6,597 nt of DNA from Pseudomonas sp. (GTDB lineage: Bacteria; Pseudomonadota; Gammaproteobacteria; Pseudomonadales; Pseudomonadaceae): contig NZ_JASLGE010000107.1 in NCBI RefSeq assembly GCF_030150285.1, positions 1 to 6,597 on the forward strand, given 5' to 3'. The notes under the pieces are model-generated. The model was not told where the DNA came from. It saw nothing but the letters and a program-made list of their open reading frames with translations, and did no database searches. The first letter of the stretch is position 1. Every line of letters begins with the position of its first letter. The translations under genes were made by a program, and so were the position numbers. Shown piece after piece: positions 1-6,309 of this stretch.

Positions 1-780
1 ATTAGAGAATACTAATTCTTTTCTATCTTCTAAAGGTATATCCATTGCGTTTAATGGGAAGAATACATTATCATGCTGTGGTTCTTGACTAATGTTCATT
101 ATATTAGTTTTCCCGTAATCTTCTCCAAGTTTTAGATTAACAAAGTTATCTTGTAATGTAACTCCTGTTTCTTCTATTGTGAATGCGTATAGTTTATTAT
201 TCTTTATTTTAATTGTAGTAGTTGAAACTTCTGCCAAATGATTTAATACATCTCTATATGTATAACTAGCATTCGCCCAATAATCGCTCTTTATAAGCGT
301 GTTAGCATTAATAGGTATATTTGTATCAACTTCTAACTCACAAGCGTTAGCAACCTTTAAAAGTAGGTTTCCTGCGGTAATAGGGAATACTGCGTTAATA
401 TCTTCTTCGTTATACTCTCTTTGCGTTTGAACCATTAAATCATAACAAAGTAAAGTAGTTTCTTCCGAACCGTTATCGTATTCACTAGCCATTATTATGA
501 AGTTTCCGTAATCAATCGTTTGTATTTCGTTATTCGCTACACTCTCATGTCTTAACATACGCTTGAAGTTTAATTTCTTTTGTACTGAAGTTCTATAATC
601 TCCACGAACTACTAACTCGAGCATTACTGCGTTTGTTGTATATATACTTCCTTCGCTTGTCATTTTTAAATCCTTGACTGTAAGGCTTTCGTTAGTATCT
701 AACAATGTTATCTCTTTTATATCGTAATCAAGTGTGGATTTCTTTAGTATCTCGATTACATTTTTATTGTTTGTTATCAA
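1..780 (-). CDS. Tail hub/baseplate protein, N-terminal 260 residues (3' end outside window)
   Basis: The frame is open from a TTG at 780 to the left edge with no stop. TTG is chosen as the start because AGGAG (789-793) lies 8 nt upstream, no in-frame ATG occurs until residue 40, and the preceding gene ends at 795. Content is typical of the gp27-like hub that begins tail-associated proteins: a strand-rich first domain (SIYTTNAVMLELVVRGD, 45-61; IDYGNFIIMASEYDNGSEE, 89-107), then YDLMVQTQREYNEE (113-126), VFPITAGNLLLKVANAC (131-147), and the frequent 'YRDVLNHLAEV' segment (175-185) followed by IKIKNNKLYAFTI (190-202). Such proteins form the trimeric tail-tip ring and often continue into a cell-wall-degrading or receptor-binding part, which would lie left of position 1. 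The hub call is good; the C-terminal function is unknown. Confidence 0.7.
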   Translation of the reverse strand, partial: MITNNKNVIEILKKSTLDYDIKEITLLDTNESLTVKDLKMTSEGSIYTTNAVMLELVVRGDYRTSVQKKLNFKRMLRHESVANNEIQTIDYGNFIIMASEYDNGSEETTLLCYDLMVQTQREYNEEDINAVFPITAGNLLLKVANACELEVDTNIPINANTLIKSDYWANASYTYRDVLNHLAEVSTTTIKIKNNKLYAFTIEETGVTLQDNFVNLKLGEDYGKTNIMNISQEPQHDNVFFPLNAMDIPLEDRKELVFSN

Positions 781-788
781 ATTCTCAT

Positions 789-793
789 CTCCT
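789..793 (-). promoter_or_regulatory. Ribosome binding site deciding the TTG start of the hub gene
   Basis: AGGAG is spaced 8 nt from TTG at 780. An ATG sits immediately after the motif at 788, but it gives only three codons before TGA and has no spacing, so it is not a usable start. The site is the main reason for calling TTG. Confidence 0.75.
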
Positions 794-794
794 A

Positions 795-1166
795 TCAGTC
801 TGGATTATGTACCACTAGGTCTATCGTTGTTGTATCAAAGTATTGGTCTGAACCATCATCATAAAATCCTTTATAACTAATCTGGTAATTACCTATATAG
901 TAAACTCTACTTATATTAGTCATTGTTTCAGGATCATAATACGATACATTAATAGCACTCTTTCTAGTATCTTTAACAAATTGTCTTACTTCTTGTCTGT
1001 CCTTAAATACGAGAGTGATATTAAGGTTCGTATAGAACCCTAATATACTTCCGTACCATTTCCCATTATCGCTATCTCTGCCTGAACCTTCTTTCCAAAT
1101 TTGATCTTTACCAACTTTATATTCAGTAGCGAGATATTCTTTTCCTTCTATCTTAAATAAGTGCAT
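795..1166 (-). CDS. Small distal tail protein, DUF6711-like
   Basis: This is a 123-residue protein rich in aromatic residues and predicted beta strands (WYGSILGFYTNLNITLVFKD, 37-56; AINVSYYDPETM, 71-82; SRVYYIGNYQISYKG, 86-100; TTTIDLVVHNP at the end). It begins with a short hydrophobic N-terminus (MHLFKIEGKEY). The layout 'xxFxIxGKEY..., xxLxxxxDxxEVxxFVxxxRxxxxxVxYYDPxT..., xYYxGxxxxxYKG' resembles DUF6711-type proteins that lie between the tape measure and hub genes in clostridial phages. By position it is likely a tail-tip component, perhaps a reduced distal tail (Dit)-like or hub-adaptor protein; this is inference. The start overlaps the tape measure stop (TAATG), with GGAG about 10 nt upstream. 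It ends with TGA, 14 nt before the TTG start of the hub gene. Confidence 0.62.
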   Translation of the reverse strand: MHLFKIEGKEYLATEYKVGKDQIWKEGSGRDSDNGKWYGSILGFYTNLNITLVFKDRQEVRQFVKDTRKSAINVSYYDPETMTNISRVYYIGNYQISYKGFYDDGSDQYFDTTTIDLVVHNPD

Positions 1167-3499
1167 TATGCTAACACTCCATTCATTAAAATATTTCGTT
1201 TCTTCTCTTCTTTCACTGTTGCTGTCGCTAATACACTTCCATCAAGCACAACATTAACAACACCCATTCCGCCACCGTTGCCAAGTCCGCCATTAGCGTT
1301 CGCTAAGTCTAGGAAGTCGTGTATCCATTCTGTGTTATTTTGTAAAGGAACAACTGCTTCTTTACCTGCTTCCCCTACAATCGCTGTCATAGCACCACCT
1401 GTAACATATGTACCTTGTGCTAATCTTGGTATAGGATTAATGTTTATTCCCATACCGCCAAACCCAGGAACCCATGTAGGTATTTTTATTCTATTAAGTC
1501 CACGAATGAAGCCATTCAGTAAATCTATCATGAAGTTTAATGGCAATTTAACAACATTGACAACTGCCCCAAAAATACTTCTTACCATGTTCACTAGATT
1601 TTCCCAAATTGAACCCCATTGACCTGTAAAAACACTTCTTAAGAATTGAATTAAACTCTTAAATATACTTATAACACTATCTACGATACTAAACACTATA
1701 TTTAAGAAACCACTTATAATACCGCCTATGGTTCCGAATACAACTGCGAATACTGGTTGTAAGTTATTTAATAGAAACCCTACGATAGGTGCAATAAAAC
1801 CGTTGTATAATTCCATAGCGAATAAAAACAGTTCTGCTAGAAACTCAAGTACATTTTGTACTACATCTTTTAATGTATTGTCCCATACATCTTTAAAGAT
1901 TTCTAGTATAGGACTTATTATAGTATCTATGATCGCCCATAATTCAGTAAATACTTTAATTGTGCTATTTACGAAATTAAAGAAACTATCTACTAAATCT
2001 TTTCCGTATTTTTTCCACACATCTTCAAATATACCCCACATATCAGCCCATAATTGAACTAGGAAGACAAATAATGGTCTGAATGTATTAAAAATTCCAT
2101 CTACAAAAGAGTTGATACTACTCAATAGTGTTGGTGTCCATTTATCAGTGGCATCCGCTATATCTTCAAACATCATTCTATAAAACTCTACTGCACTAGC
2201 AAACCCCCTAATCAAGTGTGGTAACATTTCATCAAAAGTTAATACAAGGTTATCCCAAACATTAGCACTGATCCCTGCCATTAAATCGAATGAGTTTTTA
2301 CCTATTCTAACAAAACTATCAAAGAATGATTGAACTGTATCAGTTTTCCAAATATCTTGAAACATCTTGCTTATTAAATCAAATGCCTTTGTTATACCGC
2401 TTATGTCTGGAGTTGGTATTATCGGTGCTGGCATATCCATTCCGCCACCGCCACCACCTGCTCCATCTAGGTTATCTTTAGTCTTACTTGTCGCTATATC
2501 TGCCTTATCGAACGCTGAACTGAACTTCTCTGCTTCTTTCCTTGCTTTCTTTGTATTACCTGCAACTCCACCTGTGTTTTTACTTGTTTTCTTTGCTAAT
2601 AAATCTATACCAAAGAACGCTTTAAGAATTGCGTTTACATAACCGAATACAGTTGCCATTAAGTTAGCGATATAGGTTATAACAGGTGCTAAAGCATTGG
2701 ATAGAGCGTTACTCATAGCATCTATATTTGCCTTTACTTGTCTTGCTCCTGCATCATCACTTTGTAACCACTGATTAGATAACTTCCTTAATGTTTGATA
2801 TGCTGTCCTAATAGAGAATAATGCTAAAGCATATTTACCTAATTTCATTATACCTTTAGATATTCCGTTACTTATGTTACCAGCATTTTTAGACGCTTCT
2901 TTCATTGAAGCACTAACTTTTTTAGTTTCATTATTTAAAGAACTAGCACTAACAGCGGAATTATCTAATCTTGAACTTATTCTATCCGCTCTATTACCCA
3001 TGATCTCATAAGATATAACTTGATTATCTAATATCATATTTTGATTTTGTAATTGAGATGTAAGTTTGTCTTCATCTCCTAAAGAACTTATAACTTGTGC
3101 TAATCTTTCGCTCTTTAATACCGCTTGTTCGTAATCTTGTACACTCTCTTTAATTAGTTGATTAAATTGTGCTTGATTTATAGATCCTTCTTGTAGTTGT
3201 CTATTAAGTGTCGCTTGTTCTTGTATAGAACTACTTCTAACACCTTCTTGAAATTGTAACTCTATTTTAGCACTTTTTATTTCGCTTAACTTCGCTTCAA
3301 GTTCACTAATTTTATTCTTTGTCTTTTCAATAGTGTTACTCGCTTTTTGGAATTGTTTATCTAGGTTATCAATATCAATGTTCATACTTTCAGAAACACT
3401 ATCTCCGCTTTGTTCCGCTTTATTTTTTAAATCTTCTAACTGTTTCTCTGCTTGTGCTATACCAACATCAACATCAATTTTGATACTTCCATCTGCCAT
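1166..3499 (-). CDS. Tape measure protein
   Basis: This 777-residue protein sets tail length and occupies the tube lumen before ejection. Residues 1-205 are coiled-coil-like, with heptad-rich stretches such as KQLEDLKNKAEQ and TKNKISELEAKLSEIK. A hydrophobic helical region spans about 212-300. A Gly linker (six Gly at 348-353) precedes a region of about 260 residues rich in Trp, Phe and Ile, with an 'IFxDVW' unit repeated 44 residues apart (490 and 534). The C-terminal part carries the tape-measure signature PRLAQGTYVTGG (691-702) and VGEAGKEAVVPL (708-719), followed by NNTEWIHDFL. No peptidase or lysozyme motif is evident. At the usual ~0.15 nm per residue it would correspond to a tail of roughly 115 nm. 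The start has GGGGG 8 nt upstream and lies 3 nt after the Gp15 stop. It ends in a TAATG overlap with the next gene. Confidence 0.93.
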   Translation of the reverse strand: MADGSIKIDVDVGIAQAEKQLEDLKNKAEQSGDSVSESMNIDIDNLDKQFQKASNTIEKTKNKISELEAKLSEIKSAKIELQFQEGVRSSSIQEQATLNRQLQEGSINQAQFNQLIKESVQDYEQAVLKSERLAQVISSLGDEDKLTSQLQNQNMILDNQVISYEIMGNRADRISSRLDNSAVSASSLNNETKKVSASMKEASKNAGNISNGISKGIMKLGKYALALFSIRTAYQTLRKLSNQWLQSDDAGARQVKANIDAMSNALSNALAPVITYIANLMATVFGYVNAILKAFFGIDLLAKKTSKNTGGVAGNTKKARKEAEKFSSAFDKADIATSKTKDNLDGAGGGGGGMDMPAPIIPTPDISGITKAFDLISKMFQDIWKTDTVQSFFDSFVRIGKNSFDLMAGISANVWDNLVLTFDEMLPHLIRGFASAVEFYRMMFEDIADATDKWTPTLLSSINSFVDGIFNTFRPLFVFLVQLWADMWGIFEDVWKKYGKDLVDSFFNFVNSTIKVFTELWAIIDTIISPILEIFKDVWDNTLKDVVQNVLEFLAELFLFAMELYNGFIAPIVGFLLNNLQPVFAVVFGTIGGIISGFLNIVFSIVDSVISIFKSLIQFLRSVFTGQWGSIWENLVNMVRSIFGAVVNVVKLPLNFMIDLLNGFIRGLNRIKIPTWVPGFGGMGININPIPRLAQGTYVTGGAMTAIVGEAGKEAVVPLQNNTEWIHDFLDLANANGGLGNGGGMGVVNVVLDGSVLATATVKEEKKRNILMNGVLA
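1856..2032 (-). repeat. 44-residue tandem unit inside the tape measure protein
   Basis: Residues 490-504 (IFEDVWKKYGKDLVD) and 534-548 (IFKDVWDNTLKDVVQ) align without gaps at an offset of 44 residues (132 nt). The DNA copies are only partly similar. Looser relatives with a Trp in a helical context occur around residues 384, 415 and 454. This resembles the Trp-marked helical repeats common in tape measure proteins, where gain or loss of units changes tail length. Confidence 0.55.
2441..2464 (-). other. Glycine-rich hinge (GAGGGGGG) in the tape measure protein
   Basis: Residues 346-353 are encoded by a GC-rich run that contrasts with the AT-rich surroundings. It lies between the coiled-coil half and the hydrophobic Trp-rich half, and is followed by a Pro-rich stretch (MPAPIIPTPD, 356-365). 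The composition suggests a flexible linker between two parts of the protein. Confidence 0.7.
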
Positions 3500-3502
3500 A
3501 GA

Positions 3503-4090
3503 TTAAACCCCCTTTCTTTCTTTATTATATTTCTCTTTTTGTTCTCTCATATGCTTATCGAATATTGTTTCTTTGTATTCCACTTCTTCATTCTGTTTAA
3601 TTGCTATTTTATCCTGGAACTTCTTGAACTCTTTACGCTTATCTTTAGATATATCTTTTAATGGTGTACTTCTAATCTTTACATAGTTAGCCATATTGCT
3701 ATCTTTTGATAGACTACTAACTAAATCTAGGAAGTCACTCCAAGACAGATACTCCATTTTCTCTATTTCTTTATTGAATTCTCTCATTATATCCATTTTA
3801 TATACTGGATAATCTTGGATTAAATCTTGGTGTACCTTTTCTTTTTCATCTACTTCTTCATAATCCTTACCGTTCCACATTATTTCGCTTGCTTTTACTA
3901 CTAACTTTTGATCTATTGGAGCATTACTACCAAATATAGTCTGTACAATGATGATAGCACGCTCAAATTCATCTTCTTCTTGCTCTAGTAATTTAATTGT
4001 ATTAAGTATGTTCCTGTAATCATCATGTATATTATATATTTCGCCTTGAAACTTAATTTTTCTAGGCTTAACTTTGCCTATAAAGTCCAT
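3503..4090 (-). CDS. Gp15-family tail assembly protein (second chaperone)
   Basis: This is a 195-residue charged, mostly helical protein. The N-terminus, KIKFQGEIYNIHDDYRNIL (11-29), is the usual 'xVxFxGxxYxIxxDFRxxL' opening of the phage Gp15 family (A118-type phages). Later features also match: DYPVYKMDIMREF (93-105), KMEYLSWSDFLDLVSSLSKD (111-130) and YVKIRS (136-141), corresponding to the family's 'IEYLHWWKFxxLFxGLSEDTxxxxVIxIRS'. The C-terminal 50 residues are very rich in Lys and Glu. Placed just ahead of the tape measure gene, it fills the role of the second tail chaperone (gpT-like), here as a separate protein. It has no strong ribosome site of its own and starts on the upstream stop (TAATG), so it probably depends on translational coupling. 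Its end encodes the GGGGG ribosome site of the tape measure gene. Confidence 0.8.
   Translation of the reverse strand: MDFIGKVKPRKIKFQGEIYNIHDDYRNILNTIKLLEQEEDEFERAIIIVQTIFGSNAPIDQKLVVKASEIMWNGKDYEEVDEKEKVHQDLIQDYPVYKMDIMREFNKEIEKMEYLSWSDFLDLVSSLSKDSNMANYVKIRSTPLKDISKDKRKEFKKFQDKIAIKQNEEVEYKETIFDKHMREQKEKYNKERKGV
3508..3512 (-). promoter_or_regulatory. GGGGG ribosome binding site of the tape measure gene
   Basis: AAAGGGGG ends 8 nt before the ATG at 3499. The same bases encode the Lys-Gly-Val end of the Gp15-family protein, so the site is translated by ribosomes finishing the chaperone gene. Confidence 0.75.
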
Positions 4091-4554
4091 TATTCTATTT
4101 CTTCTATTCCGCTTGTGTCTACTTCAACAGGCTTATACTTGCCTTTAGAAGCGATTAATCTTTCTTCTAGGTTCTTGTCGCTAATAACTTTAAACTCCTT
4201 TAAGAGTGGCTCTAAACCTTCGAGAAACTCGAATACTCCCGTAATGCTCTTAACTCTAAAGATTTTATCCGTTGAACCTTTGCCGAATAAATGGTCTATA
4301 CTTTCATATGTCGAATTAATGAAGTCAATCATTACATCTAATAATCTTTCATCTGCTTCTGCTTTATCTAACTTCAAAGCCTTTATAACTTTTTCTTCTT
4401 TTTCCATTTTCTTTTGTGCTTCATCAATGGTATTGAACATTCTCTCGACTTTTACAGGTAACTCTATATCTGTTGTGTCAATGTATATACTACCGTTAAT
4501 AACTTCAATCTCAAATGAAGTACTTGCTTCTTGTTTTAAACTATATTTTTTCAT
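4090..4554 (-). CDS. Tail assembly chaperone (first, gpG-like position), DUF6673-like
   Basis: This is a 154-residue acidic protein. A strand-rich N-terminus (STSFEIEVINGSIYIDT, 11-27) is followed by a long charged helical stretch (NTIDEAQKKMEKEEKVIKA, 41-59) and further helices. The segment HLFGKGSTDKIFRVKS (88-103) resembles the 'FGxGTxxKIF' segment of DUF6673 proteins, which sit between the tube gene and gp15 in clostridial phages. By position it is the counterpart of lambda gpG or the first SPP1-type chaperone, expected to bind the tape measure protein and keep it soluble until the tube assembles. The start is well supported by AAAGGAG about 6 nt upstream. The stop overlaps the next gene as TAATG. 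No slippery heptamer is visible near the 3' end, so a frameshifted fusion is not indicated. Chaperone function is inferred from context. Confidence 0.65.
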   Translation of the reverse strand: MKKYSLKQEASTSFEIEVINGSIYIDTTDIELPVKVERMFNTIDEAQKKMEKEEKVIKALKLDKAEADERLLDVMIDFINSTYESIDHLFGKGSTDKIFRVKSITGVFEFLEGLEPLLKEFKVISDKNLEERLIASKGKYKPVEVDTSGIEEIE

Positions 4555-4570
4555 GTTATGCTCCTTTATG

Positions 4571-4603
4571 TAATAAAAATAGGGAAGAAATAATCTCCCC
4601 TAT
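4571..4603 (-). terminator. Intrinsic terminator or attenuator after the tail tube gene
   Basis: On the minus strand, bases 4603-4579 form a 10-bp stem (ATAGGGGAGA pairing with TCTTCCCTAT, one G-U wobble) around a TTATT loop. TTTTTATT follows immediately, counting the last stem base. The hairpin lies in the 68-nt gap between the tube and chaperone genes, just ahead of the chaperone's ribosome site. The U-tract is short, so partial read-through is likely. That would leave the tube mRNA abundant while the chaperones and tape measure are made in smaller amounts. The structure was read by eye and no folding energy was computed. Confidence 0.62.
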
Positions 4604-4620
4604 AAAACGAAAAGTTTTAT
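4602..4620 (-). other. Perfect 7-bp inverted repeat next to the terminator
   Basis: ATAAAAC and GTTTTAT flank a five-base loop just after the tube gene's stop codon. The repeat shares its last two bases with the base of the terminator stem. The two hairpins therefore stack or compete at their junction. The stem is almost all A-T and weak by itself, so its function is uncertain. It could protect the 3' end of the tube mRNA. Confidence 0.4.
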
Positions 4621-4622
4621 TT

Positions 4623-5135
4623 CTATTCTTCTACTGAACCTGCTGTAAATTTGAAACTCATAGGATCATAAGTGATTGCTACTGTTCCTGCTTTAGGAGA
4701 ACTATTGAAGTTGATTGTATAACCAATTCCTAGTTTATCTTCAGCACTACCACCAAATGATGTAATAGTGATACCGATATTAAATTCTTCTCCTGAAACT
4801 GAAGCGGGTTGTTCTACATCACTTTCATATAAGTTAATTGTAATTAATTGTCCACTCGCCTTAGCACCAATTCCTTGTTCTTTTCTAATCTTATCTAAAA
4901 CAGGGAATAATGGATCATCTGTGTATACCATTTGTTCAACTGATTGTGACAAAGTATAACCTTTATTTTCAGTCATTCCAGATTTTTGCGTAACGAATTT
5001 TAGCGTTTCTTCATCCGCTTCATATTCGATACTTGCTTCTTGTACACCCCAACCGAATAGCGTGTATTCTTCTAATGCTCCAATTTTAATCGCTTGAAGC
5101 AATCTTTCTCTACCTTGTGATTTTTGAAATGCCAT
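4623..5135 (-). CDS. Major tail tube protein
   Basis: This is a 170-residue protein, likely the repeating subunit of the tail tube, which stacks as hexameric rings around the tape measure protein. The sequence is strand-rich with short loops, as expected of the tube fold: VQEASIEYEADEETLKF (31-47), then a long segment around ASGQLITINLYES (93-105), FNIGITITSFGG (118-129) and KAGTVAITYDPMSFKF (148-163). It lacks cysteine. Size and position between the terminator-like gene and the chaperones are standard for Firmicutes siphophage tube proteins. The ATG is preceded by GGAAAGGA with its core about 9 nt upstream. It is the only gene here followed by a clear hairpin terminator, which fits the high copy number required of a tube subunit. 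A C-terminal Ig-like domain, found on some tube proteins, is absent. Confidence 0.82.
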   Translation of the reverse strand: MAFQKSQGRERLLQAIKIGALEEYTLFGWGVQEASIEYEADEETLKFVTQKSGMTENKGYTLSQSVEQMVYTDDPLFPVLDKIRKEQGIGAKASGQLITINLYESDVEQPASVSGEEFNIGITITSFGGSAEDKLGIGYTINFNSSPKAGTVAITYDPMSFKFTAGSVEE

Positions 5136-5155
5136 TATCTCAATTCCTTTCCGCC

Positions 5156-5599
5156 TTAATAAGGCTCTATATACTCTAATTCTAATATAACAACATATAT
5201 CCCTAATTGATTATCGCTTTCAATTTGCGATAAAAAAGGTGTCTGACTTATACTAAAGTCTGTTGCTATTCTTCCCCTACTTAATTCAGGGTAAATCTTC
5301 TTCTTGTTATTGTCTTTTATGTAGTAACTTAAATCTTCTAAAAATTGTCCGTTACTCAACATCTTAAATATATCTTCTGTATATTCAAATACCAAACTAT
5401 ATGTATATGCTTGTGTTTTATATTCGTTCCCTAGTACATCTTTATTAACTACCCCATTATTCATAACAGGATTAGGACTAACGCTACTTTCATTTAATTC
5501 TGATTGTAGCCAGTCGATAGATGTCCAATCATCAGCACGGCCTTGACTAACTAGGAACTTATCTAAATAATCTAATACACTTTCATTTAATGTTTTCAT
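5156..5599 (-). CDS. Minor capsid / tail-terminator-like protein
   Basis: This is a 147-residue protein. It opens with an amphipathic helix (NESVLDYLDKFLVSQG, 5-20), has a strand-rich middle (KTQAYTYSLVFEYTEDI, 61-77), and ends with strands (LGIYVVILELEYIEPY, 132-147). Helix-first alpha/beta proteins of about 130-150 residues ending in a hydrophobic strand, placed immediately upstream of the major tail gene, are typically the 'minor capsid protein C'/tail terminator group. These form a hexameric ring that stops tube growth and docks the tail to the head. Location is the strongest argument; sequence resemblance is moderate. The start is supported by GGGGG (5606-5610) 6 nt upstream and by an ATGA overlap with the preceding gene. 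The stop is followed after 20 nt by the tube protein start. Confidence 0.62.
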   Translation of the reverse strand: MKTLNESVLDYLDKFLVSQGRADDWTSIDWLQSELNESSVSPNPVMNNGVVNKDVLGNEYKTQAYTYSLVFEYTEDIFKMLSNGQFLEDLSYYIKDNNKKKIYPELSRGRIATDFSISQTPFLSQIESDNQLGIYVVILELEYIEPY

Positions 5600-5937
5600 T
5601 TAAAGCCCCCTTTATTAGCCATTCTCTGCATACTTGCTACAATTTGATTACCATTACTTGCTATTGCTCTTTCTACCCACCTAGAGCCACGAACTGGAGC
5701 ACCTTTAAAGTTAAAGTCATCTCCATACCACAATTTGCGCGCGTAAGGTGTATTATACTCTATCGCTCTACCACCTTCTATTATAGTAGCACTTCTAATT
5801 AAGTATCGTTCTCTTTCAGGTGTATACGGTTCACTAACTTTTACAATCTCATTAGCAAGGAACAATCTCGCTTTATCAGGGTAACCGTGATTATTAAGTA
5901 TAGCAATAGGATCAAGATTAATCTTAACTCTTGTCAT
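5596..5937 (-). CDS. Minor capsid protein, Minor_capsid_2-like
   Basis: This is a 113-residue protein. A short N-terminal region (KINLDPIAILNNHG) leads into a helix (DKARLFLANEIVKVSEPYTP, residues 21-40), then a beta stretch with YNTPYARKLWYG (61-72), and finally GSRWVERAIASNG (84-96). The combination 'xYxTPYARxxYG ... G..WVERA' is the recognisable core of the phage Minor_capsid_2 / HK97 gp10-like neck proteins, which take part in joining head and tail. The length is usual for the family. The start overlaps the upstream stop as ATGA, with a GGAG about 10 nt upstream inside the upstream gene. The end overlaps the downstream start as ATGA, so three consecutive neck genes are translationally chained. 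The Ala-Arg pair of the motif uses GCG CGC, giving a GC-rich hexamer that stands out locally. Whether it is a neck or a capsid component in the virion cannot be seen from sequence. Confidence 0.75.
   Translation of the reverse strand: MTRVKINLDPIAILNNHGYPDKARLFLANEIVKVSEPYTPERERYLIRSATIIEGGRAIEYNTPYARKLWYGDDFNFKGAPVRGSRWVERAIASNGNQIVASMQRMANKGGFK
5606..5610 (-). promoter_or_regulatory. GGGGG ribosome binding site of the tail-terminator-like gene
   Basis: AAAGGGGG ends 6 nt before the ATG at 5599. The same bases encode the Lys-Gly-Gly near the C-terminus of the Minor_capsid_2-like protein. Confidence 0.75.
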
Positions 5938-6308
5938 TTTAGATATACTCCGTAATGACCTTCAATAACTATACCGTAATCAATATTTTCATATGATTGG
6001 ATTGTTCTTTTTCCTGCTGTTTTTTCAGGGATAGCATTTAATACATCTCCCTTAACAATGAAATCATCTTCTTTCAAAGTCCAATAGCCTACCTTATCGA
6101 TAAGTTTTACATATTCTTCTTCCGTAACATATCCTTTAACACTTCTCGGTATAGATACATACCCTTGATTATCCGTTACATGGTTCTCTGTTCCTGTTTT
6201 AACACCTTGCTTATCTTGATAGTGAACACCCTTTATAGTGTGAGTGTAGTAAGTTAATCTTCCGCGCTCATTAATAGAGTTGATAATAGTAATTGTGTGT
6301 CCATACAT
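5934..6308 (-). CDS. Small head-completion/neck protein, DUF6751-like
   Basis: This protein has 124 residues when started at the ATG at 6308. A longer frame begins at 6341, but the 6308 start is preferred because GGGGG (6316-6320) sits 7 nt upstream and because it avoids a 32-nt overlap with the preceding gene. The N-terminal half is beta-rich (HTITIINSINERGRLTYY, then TIKGVHYQDKQGV near residues 24-36). The middle has an IPRSV segment (53-57) and YWTLKEDDFIVKGDV (75-89). The pattern 'xxxGVxxxxKQGVxxG... IP... WTLxxxDxIVKG' resembles the DUF6751 family found in clostridial phages, next to minor capsid proteins. That slot is used in other phages by a head-closure protein, so a stopper or head-closure role is inferred, not shown. 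It ends in an ATGA overlap with the next gene, indicating coupled translation. Confidence 0.65.
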   Translation of the reverse strand: MYGHTITIINSINERGRLTYYTHTIKGVHYQDKQGVKTGTENHVTDNQGYVSIPRSVKGYVTEEEYVKLIDKVGYWTLKEDDFIVKGDVLNAIPEKTAGKRTIQSYENIDYGIVIEGHYGVYLK

Positions 6309-6309
6309 A

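Noticed and set aside
777..788. Three-codon micro-frame ATG AGA ATT TGA overlapping the TTG start
   Set aside because: Its ATG directly abuts the AGGAG motif with no spacing, so ribosomes could not use it. It is a chance by-product of the ribosome site.
1161..1622. Plus-strand open frame of 153 codons
   Set aside because: It lies antisense to the tape measure C-terminus. Its Pro/Ser/Thr-rich product mirrors the Gly-rich and helical coding on the other strand, and it has no ribosome site or neighbours on that strand.
1728..2642. Two plus-strand open frames (1728-2057 and 2367-2642)
   Set aside because: Both are antisense shadows of the tape measure gene. The proline run in the second is simply the complement of the glycine linker.
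4090..4130. Programmed -1 frameshift joining the two chaperone genes
   Set aside because: No slippery heptamer was found in the last codons of the first gene, and the second frame has stop codons just upstream of its ATG.
4025..4573. Plus-strand open frame of 182 codons
   Set aside because: It is antisense to both chaperone genes, Ser/Leu/Ile-rich with no recognisable motif, and fully explained as the reverse of Lys/Glu-rich coding.
3452..5802. Short plus-strand frames at 3452-3661, 4768-4959 and 5590-5802
   Set aside because: Each is nested antisense in a well-supported gene, short, and without a translation signal or sensible composition.
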